This document shows, piece after piece, positions 47,090 to 56,978 of a stretch of DNA of 64,000 nucleotides. The stretch is from Ornithinibacillus scapharcae TW25 (GTDB lineage: Bacteria > Bacillota > Bacilli > Bacillales > Amphibacillaceae). Numbering within the stretch: the first letter of the stretch is position 1; every line of letters begins with the position of its first letter. The notes under the pieces are model-generated. The model was not told the origin of the DNA. It ran no database searches and saw only the letters and a list, made by a program, of their open reading frames with translations. The position numbers and the translations under genes were made by a program. Location of the stretch: contig NZ_AEWH01000004.1 of the NCBI RefSeq assembly GCF_000190475.1, positions 62,001 to 126,000 of the forward strand, written 5' to 3'.

Positions 47090-48004
47090 TTAATCTCGTT
47101 TATTTGCTCTTGGATGACTGCTTAAATAAATATTACGCAAATGGTCTTTTGTGACATGAGTATAAATTTGCGTAGACGAAAGACTTTCATGGCCTAATAA
47201 TTCTTGAACAGTTCGTAAATCCGCACCTTCATTTAAGAGATGCGTTGCAAAGGTGTGTCTAAGTTTATGTGGATGAACATTTACAGTAAGCGCAGCTTTT
47301 TCTACCATTTTTGTCAGTACTAAGCGAATCCCCCTAGTGGTAATCGGGTTACCTCTAGAATTTAGAAAAAGAGTATCTGTATTGGATCCCGATTTTTCTA
47401 GTAGTTGCTGTCTACCATCATGTATGTATACTTGTAGCGCTTTTTCTGCAAAACTACCGAATGGAACATAACGTTCTTTATTTCCTTTTCCCTTTACCAA
47501 CATCGTTCCAATATGAAAATCCAAATCCTTTAGGCGTAGATTCTGACATTCACTTACTCGAATTCCAGTACCATATAACGTTTCTAATAAGGCTTGGTTT
47601 CTTTGACCTAGAGGGTCTTCAGCATTATTACTTTCAAAAAGCTTCTCCATTTCCTCCGTATAGAGGAAACCTGGTATTGGTTTCGGAGCTTTTGGTAAAG
47701 TTATTAACGTAAAGACGTTATTTCCGATAATTTTTTCTCTCTCTAAAAACTTAAAGAAGGTACGCAAGCTAGATATTTTTCTTGATACGGACCTTCTAGA
47801 TAGCTTTCGATTATATAGTGTAGTTAAAAAAAGCCGAACACAATGTTGGTCAACATCCTGCAGAGTATGAATTTCTTCTATAACTAAGAAAGAAAAAAAC
47901 TCCTCCAAGTCTAGATTGTAAAATTCTATTGTGTATGGGGAAGCATTTTTTTCGATTTGTAGGTATTCGATAAAAGACTTCTGATATTCCGCAAATACTT
48001 TCAA
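47090..48004 (-). CDS. xerC: Tyrosine recombinase XerC (CodV)
   Basis: 304 residues, same as CodV. N-terminal SAM-like domain ([20 protein letters not shown]), catalytic domain with Arg in [19 protein letters not shown], Lys in [29 protein letters not shown] (His, Arg), [14 protein letters not shown] (His, nucleophile Tyr). With XerD it resolves chromosome dimers at dif. TTG start at 48004 after AGGGGTGAGG; longer readings to 48043 are unlikely. trmFO, which lies upstream in B. subtilis, is absent. Confidence 0.95.
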   Translation of the reverse strand: MKVFAEYQKSFIEYLQIEKNASPYTIEFYNLDLEEFFSFLVIEEIHTLQDVDQHCVRLFLTTLYNRKLSRRSVSRKISSLRTFFKFLEREKIIGNNVFTLITLPKAPKPIPGFLYTEEMEKLFESNNAEDPLGQRNQALLETLYGTGIRVSECQNLRLKDLDFHIGTMLVKGKGNKERYVPFGSFAEKALQVYIHDGRQQLLEKSGSNTDTLFLNSRGNPITTRGIRLVLTKMVEKAALTVNVHPHKLRHTFATHLLNEGADLRTVQELLGHESLSSTQIYTHVTKDHLRNIYLSSHPRANKRD

Positions 48005-48120
48005 ATCCTCACCCCTGCCAACAGCCATGTACAAATATACCATAGATGGAATAGTTTTTGCAATGAACTTAACAAAATTGTAACAAAATTCTGAATTGAA
48101 TTCAACTCGGACAAAATTCT

Positions 48121-48148
48121 ATTCTTATCCATATTGTAATCCTGTCAA
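48121..48148 (-). promoter_or_regulatory. Probable promoter of the xerC-hslVU-codY operon
   Basis: Perfect TTGACA (48143-48148) and AAGAAT (48121-48126) with a 16-base spacer. The rest of the 447-base gene-free stretch 48005-48451 holds the topA terminator and one GGTAAAAA copy (48277-48270, minus strand); no gene or gene remnant of trmFO was recognised. Confidence 0.5.
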
Positions 48149-48402
48149 GTACTTCCACTTTCCACTGCATAATTATAGCCATTTCAACCCTAATAGTCAA
48201 TTAGAAACTCTTCATATTTCGACATAATTCGATACCTTCTAATATTAGTAAATTATGTCCCACTAATCATTTTTACCAATTGTTTAAAAATTATAATTAA
48301 AATTTAATATTTCTTTACCCTAGAAATTTCAGTTTAAAACCTTACTGCTGGTTTGCACCTATGCTACCAGTCCAATATTCACTACATTATTCTTTACATG
48401 AA

Positions 48403-48441
48403 AAACACCTCTAATTGTTTCTGAAACAATTAGAGGTGTTT
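48403..48441 (-). terminator. Rho-independent terminator of topA
   Basis: A nearly perfect 18-bp stem AACACCTCTAATTGTTTC and its complement with a tiny loop, followed by TTTTT on the minus strand, 11 bases after the topA stop. One of the strongest hairpins in the window. Confidence 0.88.
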
Positions 48442-48451
48442 ATAGGTCAAA

Positions 48452-50530
48452 CTAGCCTTGCGTATTTTCCTTATAGTCACAATTTGTACAAGTTATCTGG
48501 GTCTCCTTTTTAGTCCGCTTCTCTACTAATAGAGAATCACACTTCGGACATGGCCTAGCGATTGGCTTATCCCAAGATACAAAGTCACATTCAGGGAATC
48601 GATCGCATCCATAAAATACTCGGCGTTTTTTAGACTTCCGTTCTACCACATTACCTTCCTTACATTTTGGACAAGTAACACCAACCTCTTTTAAGATAGG
48701 TTTTGTGTTTCGACAGTCTGGAAAATTAGAACAAGCTAGGAATTTTCCATATCGGCCCATCTTATAAACCATTTCATGGCCACAGTTCTCACAATCTATC
48801 CCAGCAGGTTCGTCTTTAATCTCGATTTTATCCATTTCTTCTTCCGCTTTGACTAAACGCTTTTGAAACCCATGATAAAAATCATCGATAATATTGACCC
48901 ACTCGACCTTTCCTTCTTCTACAGCATCTAGGTCATTCTCCATTTTCGCAGTAAATTCCACATTGATTATCTCTGGGAAGAACTCTTTTAGGATATCCAC
49001 CACAATTATACCTAGTTCAGTAGGAATAAAACGCTTATTATCTAATGTGACATAGCCACGCCGTTGGATGGTATCTAAAGTAGGTGCATAGGTAGATGGT
49101 CTACCAATACCTAACTCTTCCATCGTTTTCACTAATCTTGCTTCCGTATACCTTGGTGGTGGTTGGGTGAAATGTTGATTCGGAATAATTTCATTGGCAT
49201 CCACTACCATTCCCTCATCAAGATCAGGCAAGATTTTGTCTTCCACTTTCTTATTATCATCTGTTCCTTCTACATATACCTTCATAAAACCTTTGAATTT
49301 TATTTTGGAACCGGTAGCACGGAATTCAACTTTGTTATTGATTAGTTGTACTGTCATCGTATCTAATACAGCTGGAGCCATTTGACTTGCTAAGAAACGT
49401 TCCCATATCAATTTATACAGTCTTAATTGGTCCCTTGAGAGAATTGCTTTTAGTGAATTTGGTTCTCTCATGACTGAAGTTGGACGAATAGCTTCGTGGG
49501 CATCCTGTGCATTTTCCTTTTGTTTCTCTTTCTTATTGACACCTAAATATTCACTTCCATATTTCTCTTCTACATATGCTTTTGCTTCTGTTTTTGCAGT
49601 TTCTGAAATACGAGTGGAATCGGTACGCATATAAGTTATTAAACCAGTAATGCCACCAGCAGCCTTACCAAGATCTATTCCCTCATATAATTGCTGAGCA
49701 ATCATCATGGTCTTCTTTGCACGGAAATTCAATTTTCGAGCAGCTTCCTGTTGTAAAGATGATGTGGTGAACGGCTGTGAAGGGTTTCTCCTACGTTCCT
49801 TTTTCGTGACCTTGTCTATGGTAAACTTATTATCTACTAATTTATTCAATACATTATTCACTTCTGATTCTGATGATAACTCAAGCTTTTTACCGTCCAC
49901 TCCATAAAAAGCACCATCAAATAACTCTTTGCCTGTTTGAAAGTTAGCTTCGATTGACCAGTATTCTTCTGGTTTAAAGTTATTTATTTCTTCTTCACGG
50001 TCTGTGATCATTTTAAGTGCAACTGATTGCACACGGCCTGCACTAAGTCCCTTCTTTACTTTCTTCCAGAGCAAAGGACTGATATTATAACCAACTAAGC
50101 GGTCTAGCACACGTCTCGCTTGCTGTGCATCTACTAAATCCGTATCAATTTTACGTGGGTTTTTAAAAGATTCCTTGATTGCTTCCTTTGTTATTTCATT
50201 AAATACAACTCTACATTCTGAGTTTTCATCCACATTTAAGGCATGAGCTAAATGCCATGCAATCGCTTCCCCTTCACGATCTGGATCGGCTGCGAGATAT
50301 ATTTTTTTGGCTTTCTTTGCTGATTTCCTTAAATCCTTTAATACATCACCTTTACCACGAATCGTAATATACTTTAGCTTATATCCCTCTTCTACATTGA
50401 CACCCATTTGACTTTTCGGTAAATCTATTACATGTCCCATAGAAGCTTTGACTTTATATTTTTTTCCTAAGTATCTCTCGATCGTTTTCGCTTTTGCGGG
50501 TGATTCTACAATTACGAGATAATCTGCCAT
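48452..50530 (-). CDS. topA: DNA topoisomerase I TopA
   Basis: 692 residues. N-terminal TOPRIM domain ([40 protein letters not shown]), catalytic Tyr in [13 protein letters not shown], gate domains and three C-terminal zinc modules (CENCGHEM...CSNFPDC; CPKCKEG...[15 protein letters not shown]...CTNC). It relaxes negative supercoils. Two promoters precede it, and a strong terminator follows. Confidence 0.98.
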   Translation of the reverse strand: MADYLVIVESPAKAKTIERYLGKKYKVKASMGHVIDLPKSQMGVNVEEGYKLKYITIRGKGDVLKDLRKSAKKAKKIYLAADPDREGEAIAWHLAHALNVDENSECRVVFNEITKEAIKESFKNPRKIDTDLVDAQQARRVLDRLVGYNISPLLWKKVKKGLSAGRVQSVALKMITDREEEINNFKPEEYWSIEANFQTGKELFDGAFYGVDGKKLELSSESEVNNVLNKLVDNKFTIDKVTKKERRRNPSQPFTTSSLQQEAARKLNFRAKKTMMIAQQLYEGIDLGKAAGGITGLITYMRTDSTRISETAKTEAKAYVEEKYGSEYLGVNKKEKQKENAQDAHEAIRPTSVMREPNSLKAILSRDQLRLYKLIWERFLASQMAPAVLDTMTVQLINNKVEFRATGSKIKFKGFMKVYVEGTDDNKKVEDKILPDLDEGMVVDANEIIPNQHFTQPPPRYTEARLVKTMEELGIGRPSTYAPTLDTIQRRGYVTLDNKRFIPTELGIIVVDILKEFFPEIINVEFTAKMENDLDAVEEGKVEWVNIIDDFYHGFQKRLVKAEEEMDKIEIKDEPAGIDCENCGHEMVYKMGRYGKFLACSNFPDCRNTKPILKEVGVTCPKCKEGNVVERKSKKRRVFYGCDRFPECDFVSWDKPIARPCPKCDSLLVEKRTKKETQITCTNCDYKENTQG

Positions 50531-50613
50531 CCTCTTCCTCCTTAACTGAGGTAACGAAAAACCTAGTATATTAACCCCTAAATCAATCGCGTCCTAAAAG
50601 TGCTATACATCTA

Positions 50614-50642
50614 AATGTAAGAATAGATGATAAAAATGTCAA
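50614..50642 (-). promoter_or_regulatory. topA promoter, proximal
   Basis: TTGACA (50637-50642), 17-base spacer, TACATT (50614-50619) on the minus strand, about 85 bases before the topA ATG. Confidence 0.6.
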
Positions 50643-50713
50643 CATATTCAGATTAAACATTTAAAAAATAGACTATTTTACTAAGTATTCATGTCCTAAC
50701 TAAATCCTCACTA

Positions 50714-50742
50714 ATAATAAATATATACCAGTCTTTTGTCAA
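50714..50742 (-). promoter_or_regulatory. topA promoter, distal
   Basis: TTGACA (50737-50742), 17-base spacer, TATTAT (50714-50719), exactly 100 bases upstream of the proximal promoter. The 290-base dprA-topA spacer also has one GGTAAAAA copy (50752-50759, plus strand) and no gene. Confidence 0.65.
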
Positions 50743-50820
50743 ACATACGATGGTAAAAAGTATCTTTAACCAAAATACTTAAAAACGACACTTTGATTGC
50801 TCTTAATGCCATTTATAAGC

Positions 50821-51717
50821 CTAAAGATATCCATTTGGACTACCTGATTCCCAATCCTCTAGGATATCTCTATATGTTAATGCAACTTTTGCCCCGTCTT
50901 GGATAAGCCTCAAGCATCCAATTGACTGAGGAATATGAGGTGCATCTGGTACTGCATATACTTCTCTTCCTTGATCCAAAGCCTGTTCTACCGTTATCAT
51001 CGTTCCACTTTTTTCAGTTGCTTCTATTACTAAAGTACCAAAGCTTAAACCACTAATGATCCGGTTTCTTTCAGGAAAATGAAATTTCTTTGGAGGTGTA
51101 TTGGGAGGGTACTCGGTAAGGACAAGTCCATTTTTAACTATTTGATGAAATAATGCCTTATTTTCTTTAGGATATATATGATAAAATCCACTACCTAAAA
51201 CTGCAATTGTTTTGCCTTGATGATATAATGCTAGCTGGTGTGCATAAGAATCAATCCCTTTCGCCATCCCACTAATAATGACCCAATTTTTCTTTATTAA
51301 TGGAGTGATCATATATCCTGTTTTTAATCCTCCTTGCTTGGTAGGTTTTCTTGTGCCAATTACACTGATGGAGGGTGATTTATTCATTAAAGTTTTATCT
51401 CCGGCAGCATACAAAACCAAGGGAGGATCTTGAATGTTCTTTAGTGTAATAGGAAATTCCTCATCTAGTATGGTGAGTATCTGAAATCGCCTCTTATCTG
51501 CCATCATTTCATCTATTAATGCATGACTATGCAGATCGTGAAATAATGAATCAGATTGTGTTACACCTATGGAGAGAAATTTTCTTAATTCAGCTGAAGA
51601 AAGGGAGTAGATAAAAGTTAGAGTGGCGTCCGTTTGAAGCATTCGATAGAGGTTTCTTCTTGACAGGTTTCGACATCGATGGAGGTGAATTAATCGATCT
51701 CGTTTATTTTGTAGCAA
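50821..51717 (-). CDS. dprA: DNA-processing protein DprA
   Basis: 298 residues. Short N-terminal helical region, then the Rossmann-like DprA domain (about 80-290): SVIGTRKPTKQGGL, IISGMAKGIDSYAHQLALYH, TIAVLGSGFYHIYPKENK and FPERNRIISGLSFGTLVIEA. It loads RecA on incoming single strands in transformation. There is no C-terminal winged helix, as in the similar-sized B. subtilis protein. TTG start at 51717 after AAAGGAAGTGA. It lies between sucD and topA as in B. subtilis. Confidence 0.95.
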   Translation of the reverse strand: MLQNKRDRLIHLHRCRNLSRRNLYRMLQTDATLTFIYSLSSAELRKFLSIGVTQSDSLFHDLHSHALIDEMMADKRRFQILTILDEEFPITLKNIQDPPLVLYAAGDKTLMNKSPSISVIGTRKPTKQGGLKTGYMITPLIKKNWVIISGMAKGIDSYAHQLALYHQGKTIAVLGSGFYHIYPKENKALFHQIVKNGLVLTEYPPNTPPKKFHFPERNRIISGLSFGTLVIEATEKSGTMITVEQALDQGREVYAVPDAPHIPQSIGCLRLIQDGAKVALTYRDILEDWESGSPNGYL

Positions 51718-51767
51718 ATTGTCACTTCCTTTTTATAATTTTTCATCTAGGGGCAGCGTATTAGGAA

Positions 51768-51796
51768 AGAACCTAAAAGTTAGCCTTTTAGGTTCT
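51768..51796 (-). terminator. Terminator of sucCD
   Basis: Perfect 12-bp stem AGAACCTAAAAG/CTTTTAGGTTCT with a 5-base loop, then TTCCTAATA on the minus strand. It separates sucD from dprA. Confidence 0.7.
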
Positions 51797-51821
51797 ACCT
51801 ATATTTACACGTTCAAGGTAC

Positions 51822-52724
51822 TTAGTGTGTCTTACACTTTTCTGCTAAACCTGTTTCTTTCAGTACACGAATCATCGTTTCTCCGATTACAGAAGGTGTT
51901 TCTGCAACTTCAATTCCACATTCATTCATCACACGAATTTTTTCTTCAGCAGTACCTTTACCACCAGAGATAATTGCTCCAGCGTGACCCATACGTTTAC
52001 CCGGAGGTGCTGTAGCACCACCAATGAATCCCACAACAGGTTTTGTCATATTCACTTTTACCCATTCAGCCGCTTCTTCTTCTGCAGTACCGCCAATTTC
52101 ACCAATCATTACCACTGCATAAGTTTCTGGGTCATCATTGAATGCTTTTAATACATCAATAAAGTCTGTTCCATTAACAGGGTCTCCACCAATACCGACT
52201 GCAGTAGTTTGACCATAACCAGCTTGTGATAACTGGTGAACCGCTTCATATGTTAACGTTCCAGAGCGGGAAACTACTCCGATATGACCTTTTGTATGAA
52301 TATAACCTGGCATAATACCGATCTTACATTCGTCTGGAGAAATAACACCCGGGCAATTTGGTCCGATTAAACGAGTTTTCTTCCCTTCCATATAACGTTT
52401 TACTTTAACCATGTCAAGTACAGGGATATGCTCTGTAATACAAATAACTAAATCTAATTCAGCATCTACCGCTTCTAGAATAGCATCTGCAGCGAATGGT
52501 GCTGGAACATAAATTACAGAAGCATTAGCACCAGTTTGGTCAACCGCTTCTTTTACTGTATTAAATACAGGAACACCTTCGACTTCTGTTCCACCTTTTT
52601 TCGGTGTTACACCGCCAACAATTTTAGTTCCGTATTCCAGCATTTGTTTTGTGTGAAATCTAGCAGTACCACCAGTAATTCCTTGGACAATTACTTTCGT
52701 ATCTTTATTAACAAAAACAGTCAT
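51822..52724 (-). CDS. sucD: Succinyl-CoA synthetase alpha subunit
   Basis: 300 residues. N-terminal CoA-binding Rossmann fold ([19 protein letters not shown]), [34 protein letters not shown] and the active-site phospho-His in [17 protein letters not shown]. With SucC it converts succinyl-CoA to succinate with nucleotide triphosphate formation in the TCA cycle. It follows sucC and has a terminator behind it. Confidence 0.98.
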   Translation of the reverse strand: MTVFVNKDTKVIVQGITGGTARFHTKQMLEYGTKIVGGVTPKKGGTEVEGVPVFNTVKEAVDQTGANASVIYVPAPFAADAILEAVDAELDLVICITEHIPVLDMVKVKRYMEGKKTRLIGPNCPGVISPDECKIGIMPGYIHTKGHIGVVSRSGTLTYEAVHQLSQAGYGQTTAVGIGGDPVNGTDFIDVLKAFNDDPETYAVVMIGEIGGTAEEEAAEWVKVNMTKPVVGFIGGATAPPGKRMGHAGAIISGGKGTAEEKIRVMNECGIEVAETPSVIGETMIRVLKETGLAEKCKTH

Positions 52725-52779
52725 TTTCGTCCGTCCTTTCCAAAAACTAGTCTATTAAATTACAAGATTTTAAAATCCA

Positions 52780-53946
52780 TTAAGCACCTTTTACTAGGGA
52801 TACAATCTTCTCTGCCCCATCTGCCATGGAATCTGCAGGAATGATATTTAAACCAGACTCATTCAGAATCTTTTTACCTAAATCAACATTTGTACCCTCA
52901 AGGCGCACAACTAAAGGTAGATTTAATCCGACTTGTTTTGTAGCTTCTACTACTCCTTCAGCAATTACATCACACTTCATAATTCCGCCGAAGATATTTA
53001 CGAAAATTCCTTTTACATTTTTATCGGACAAAATGATTTTAAATGCTTCTGTAACCTTTTCAGCAGTAGCGCCGCCCCCAACATCAAGGAAGTTAGCGGG
53101 TTCCCCGCCGTAATGTTTAATGATGTCCATTGTTGACATTGCAAGTCCTGCACCGTTTACCATACAGCCAATATTACCATCTAGTGCTACATAACTAAGG
53201 TCATATTTTGAAGCTTCAATTTCTTTTTCATCTTCTTCATCTAAATCACGATATTCTAAAACGTCCTTTTGACGATATAAAGCGTTATCATCAAAGTTCA
53301 ACTTAGCATCTAAAGCAAGAACTTCCCCGTCACCAGTTGTAACAAGTGGATTGATTTCAGCAATAGAGCAATCTTTTTCGATAAATGCTTGATATAAACT
53401 TGTCATGAACTTAACTGCTTTATTTAATAACTCATCTGGAATATTCATATTAAATGCTAGTCTACGAGCTTGATAACCAGATAATCCTACAACAGGATCA
53501 ATGACTTCTTTAAAAATCTTTTCAGGTGTTTCTGCTGCCACCTCTTCGATTTCTGTACCACCCTCTTCAGATCCCATCATAACCACTCGCGAAGTAGCAC
53601 GATCAAGGACTACTCCAATGTAGTATTCCTTCTTAATATCGCAGCCTTCTTCAATAAGCAAGCGCTTAACTTCTTTGCCCTCTGGTCCTGTTTGGTGTGT
53701 TACAAGCGTTTTCCCAAGAATTTCATTCGCATATGTACGTACTTCATCTAAATTCTTAGCAACCTTTACCCCTCCGGCTTTACCACGGCCACCTGCGTGA
53801 ATTTGTGCTTTTACAACAGTAACAGATGAACCTAATTTCTCTGCTGCCTCTACAGCTTCATCTACTGTGTATGCAACATATCCATTAGGAACTTTTACAC
53901 CATAATTGCGTAAAATTTCTTTGCCTTGATACTCATGAATATTCAT
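52780..53946 (-). CDS. sucC: Succinyl-CoA synthetase beta subunit
   Basis: 388 residues. ATP-grasp N-terminal domain ([39 protein letters not shown]), [34 protein letters not shown] and the C-terminal CoA-ligase domain ([36 protein letters not shown]). The ATG at 53946 follows GGGAGG; readings from 53964 are unlikely. Presence of sucCD implies this TCA step operates. Confidence 0.97.
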   Translation of the reverse strand: MNIHEYQGKEILRNYGVKVPNGYVAYTVDEAVEAAEKLGSSVTVVKAQIHAGGRGKAGGVKVAKNLDEVRTYANEILGKTLVTHQTGPEGKEVKRLLIEEGCDIKKEYYIGVVLDRATSRVVMMGSEEGGTEIEEVAAETPEKIFKEVIDPVVGLSGYQARRLAFNMNIPDELLNKAVKFMTSLYQAFIEKDCSIAEINPLVTTGDGEVLALDAKLNFDDNALYRQKDVLEYRDLDEEDEKEIEASKYDLSYVALDGNIGCMVNGAGLAMSTMDIIKHYGGEPANFLDVGGGATAEKVTEAFKIILSDKNVKGIFVNIFGGIMKCDVIAEGVVEATKQVGLNLPLVVRLEGTNVDLGKKILNESGLNIIPADSMADGAEKIVSLVKGA

Positions 53947-54057
53947 TCTTTGTCCTCCCATCAAAATTCACTGCATTTTCATTGTATTAAAAAACCGAAA
54001 TTTGTACAAGAAAAGAGAAAAGAATTGTCGTAAAATTATTGGTAATTAATATTGGTA

Positions 54058-54108
54058 TTAAAAAACGCTCCTCGAGTCTAACCGTATTTGTTAATACTCA
54101 AAAAGCGT
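54058..54108 (-). terminator. Terminator of the rnhB-ylqG-ylqH unit
   Basis: On the minus strand ACGCT pairs with AGCGT and, inside, GAGT pairs with ACTC, with internal loops; TTTTTT follows. It lies 11 bases after the ylqH stop. Confidence 0.6.
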
Positions 54109-54118
54109 CTAAATTACT

Positions 54119-54391
54119 CTAATCATTATTCATCTTTTGATCTGTGCGATAGATAAATGCAAATACCTCTGCTACTGCTTGATATAATTCTTCTGGTACT
54201 TTTTCATTTATATCTAATTCAGATAGTAATTCTATCATGGAACTATCTTCCATGATGGGTACATGATTTTCTTTCGCTTTTTCGATAATAGATTCCGCAA
54301 TAAGTCCTTTCCCTGTTGCACTAACTCTAGGTACACTATCTTTTTCTTTGTCATAACTTAGGGCCACTGCTTTTTTTCTCGTTTCTCTCAT
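54119..54391 (-). CDS. ylqH: YlqH, stand-alone FlhB C-domain homologue
   Basis: 90 residues, soluble. It matches the cytoplasmic C-terminal domain of FlhB: KKAVALSYDKEKDSVPRVSA, TGKGLIAESIIEKAKENHVP and KVPEELYQAVAEVFAFIYRT, the last nearly repeating the FlhB end EEFYQAVAEVLAYVYRM. The segment begins after the point where FlhB is cut, so it lacks NPTH. Such proteins can substitute for the cleaved FlhB fragment in some bacteria. It overlaps the ylqG stop by 4 bases. Confidence 0.88.
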   Translation of the reverse strand: MRETRKKAVALSYDKEKDSVPRVSATGKGLIAESIIEKAKENHVPIMEDSSMIELLSELDINEKVPEELYQAVAEVFAFIYRTDQKMNND

Positions 54392-56112
54392 ATACGAAAG
54401 TCCACTCCCTCATATGGCACCTGTGGAGTCTTATAGGTAATTTTTCTGTCTAGTGTTTTAGATTCTTGATTGGTTAAAGGACGATGTGTAACACTTGATA
54501 AGTGGTAGTCTAATTGTTTTAAACCTTCCTTTAATAACGGCTTTAATGTATTCGTTATTCCATCAATCGGAAAATCATTTAAAATCGTCAAAGAAACAGC
54601 TCTTTTTTGTACATTCATATCTACAACAGTCCTCTTAATATTTGCCAAGTCTAGATAAAAAACTATGCGACAATAATTCGGGTTAATTTCTCCATTATCT
54701 TCTTTCTTTCCCTCAAAAGTCATCTCCACATCTTTCTCTAACCCTAGATTTCCCCCGGGAAGAACTAAATTCGCCTCGATAAATTTATCACTTTCATGAA
54801 TCGACTGTAATTGTAATCCATTAATAAAGTGCAGTAACTTGGTCGCTTGCTCCTGGTGAGTTCCTGTCCCTTCGCCGGCCGTTACGAGCTGCATAAGCAT
54901 CCCTTTTAGTGTATTGCTAGGATTATTTTCGTCCTGAGCAATTACCTTTTCGTAATTCATCCCAACATCTTTCAATACTTGATTTGTATGATCTAGAAAT
55001 ATCTCTCTCATTAATTGAAATACTATTCTATCTAGTTTTTCATAGCTTCCTTTATGAGTTAAGACCTGTAAATCTTGAAATAGTGATTGCATTTGTTGAG
55101 GTTGGTTCCCTATTGGTTCATGTTTACTTTGTGTGAGTGTGATAGGATTTAGATTCAGGTCTCTTGTTATTTTATTAAAAACTTCTGGTTCTAATATAGT
55201 GTTATTCATAAGACTAGTCTGAATGACATCTCCCCATTTTTGACCGATAACTTGAGCATTTCGGACAATCGATTCAATTTTTGAGAGACTTTGAATGAAT
55301 GCTTGATTATTACCTACGTCAATATGAGGGTTAAAAGCTTTTACAAAGTGAGATGTATCACGGTTTACTGTATGATTAAAGCTTGAATATTGTATATCAC
55401 GTTGAATGACACCAGAAGCTTGCAGTAGTCGAAAAACAGATTGATCTTCCACTAATGTTTGTAAACGTGAGACATCTACTTTTGCGGTACCAGAAAGCTG
55501 TGTTAACTGTTCAGTCATGTTCCTAGTTAACTGGAGAGGAACATCTTGACGTCGCAGCATTTCCTGATTTAATTGCCGAACCACATCAGAGAAATCTCCT
55601 GTATGCTTAGTTATTAGTGCACGAAAAACTGTGTCGCTTATTGGGAGCCTATTCTCTACCATTCCTCTTAACACAGTAACTGCTTGTGTTTTATTGTCAG
55701 CGCGCTCCAAAATTCCTAGTGCATGTTGAAGTTGAGATTTATCAAAAGGAATTTTATTTCGTAACAGATTATCCACAAAGGTAATATTGTTCTTCGTAGG
55801 CTTGATACCTAACTGTCGTACCAGTTCTTCCATGTTCGACTGGTTTCTATTACTCAATGTATCTCCAATAACTTTCAATTGCGTAACGTGATCGGTATTT
55901 TGAACTTGAAAATAATACCTCTCCCCAAGTTTTAACGAGGCTTCTAATTGTGCGATAAGTTGATGGAATCCCAATTGTATTTGTGCTTTATTATTTGGAT
56001 AAAGCTTCAATATTTTCCCTTGAATGATTTGACCCTCTCTTAGTATGAAGGATGGATCTCTTACTTTTTTCATCTCGTTCGTAATAATTTTTTGGATACT
56101 CAACTTTATCAC
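54388..56112 (-). CDS. ylqG: YlqG-like large soluble protein, FliK-like C-terminus suspected
   Basis: 574 residues with no membrane segment. It holds an N-terminal beta-rich part (IQGKILKLYPNNKAQIQLGF), a long helical middle (about 95-420, Gln-rich) and a C-terminal alpha/beta part (FIEANLVLPGGNLGLEKDVE; NYCRIVFYLDLANIKRTVVD) whose LDLANIK and MNVQKRAVSLTIL strands recall FliK C-domains. B. subtilis ylqG occupies the same place between rnhB and ylqH. Coupling to the FlhB-like YlqH suggests a FliK/FlhB-like pair; this is inference. GTG start at 56112 is uncertain; a TTG at 56103 is possible. Confidence 0.7.
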   Translation of the reverse strand: MIKLSIQKIITNEMKKVRDPSFILREGQIIQGKILKLYPNNKAQIQLGFHQLIAQLEASLKLGERYYFQVQNTDHVTQLKVIGDTLSNRNQSNMEELVRQLGIKPTKNNITFVDNLLRNKIPFDKSQLQHALGILERADNKTQAVTVLRGMVENRLPISDTVFRALITKHTGDFSDVVRQLNQEMLRRQDVPLQLTRNMTEQLTQLSGTAKVDVSRLQTLVEDQSVFRLLQASGVIQRDIQYSSFNHTVNRDTSHFVKAFNPHIDVGNNQAFIQSLSKIESIVRNAQVIGQKWGDVIQTSLMNNTILEPEVFNKITRDLNLNPITLTQSKHEPIGNQPQQMQSLFQDLQVLTHKGSYEKLDRIVFQLMREIFLDHTNQVLKDVGMNYEKVIAQDENNPSNTLKGMLMQLVTAGEGTGTHQEQATKLLHFINGLQLQSIHESDKFIEANLVLPGGNLGLEKDVEMTFEGKKEDNGEINPNYCRIVFYLDLANIKRTVVDMNVQKRAVSLTILNDFPIDGITNTLKPLLKEGLKQLDYHLSSVTHRPLTNQESKTLDRKITYKTPQVPYEGVDFRI

Positions 56113-56120
56113 TCACTTCT

Positions 56121-56898
56121 TTAGCTCAAGATAGTTTCTTTAACAGGTGCAAAAGTCTTACGATGATATGGTGACGCGCCAAACTTTTTTAATTTTTCCA
56201 TATGAACCTTTGTTCCATATCCCATATTGGATTGAAAATCGTACATAGGATATTGTTCATGAATAGTCCGCATCACTGAATCTCGAGTGACTTTGGCCAA
56301 AATACTAGCTGCAGCGATAGAGACACTTTTGGCGTCACCTTTTACAATGGATTCTGAACTACATGGAAGATTATTTAATTCAACAGCATCAATTAATACA
56401 TAATCAGCTTTTGGTTCCAATTTGTTCAACGCTTGTTTCATTGCTAGCTTTGTTGCTTCATATATATTGATATCATCAATTACATCATTTTCGACAATAG
56501 ATATTCCATAACTAATTGCCTGTTCTACAATAATTTGGTAGTATTCTTCTCTCTTTGACTTGTTTAGTTGCTTCGAATCATTCAAACCTAATAGCTTGAA
56601 ATTATCTGGTAGAATCACAGCAGCTGCAACAACCGGTCCAGCTAATGGTCCTCTTCCAGCCTCATCAATCCCTGCTATTAATCTCTTACCCATAGAACGA
56701 TATCTACGTTCATATGTACACATTTCTTCATAGGATTTCTCAAGAGCTAGCTGTTTTAACCGTTGTTTCTCAAAAGATTGAACAAGTTGTTGGACTCCTT
56801 TTCGTTCATCACTCTTTAATTCCTTTATGGCTACATCCGATAACTTACCTTCACGTAGTCTTTTTTTTTAATTCTGAAATAGACTGTTGATTTTGCAT
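56121..56898 (-). CDS. rnhB: Ribonuclease HII, with an apparent frameshift in its N-terminal extension
   Basis: The catalytic part (about 200 residues from 56723) is complete: RLIAGIDEAGRGPLAGPVVA with Asp and Glu, LLGLNDSKQLNKSKRE, VLIDAVELNNL, KGDAKSVSIAAASILAKVTR and SPYHRKTFAPV. It removes ribonucleotides from DNA. Upstream, the same frame continues without stops through RLREGKLSDVAIKELKSDER and further residues, matching the N-terminal extension of B. subtilis RnhB. An ATG at 56898 with AAGGTG before it reads MQNQQSISELKK, then an A9 run (56871-56879) throws the frame and TGA follows. Eight As would restore one frame of 258 residues. Cause: sequence error, mutation or transcriptional slippage. 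Confidence 0.88.
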
Positions 56899-56978
56899 GG
56901 TAACACCTTCTCTTCCTATCTTATATATCGGCATTTTTTTAAAAAATAAAAGACACTCATCATAAATGAATGTCCTTT

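Noticed and set aside
48005-48451. A hidden small gene or RNA in the topA-xerC spacer
   Set aside because: No open frame with a ribosome binding site was seen; the only structures are the topA terminator and the xerC promoter.
54119-54391. YlqH as a remnant of a second, broken flhB
   Set aside because: It is the usual length for stand-alone FlhB C-domain proteins, has a proper start coupled to ylqG, and B. subtilis has the same gene in the same place.
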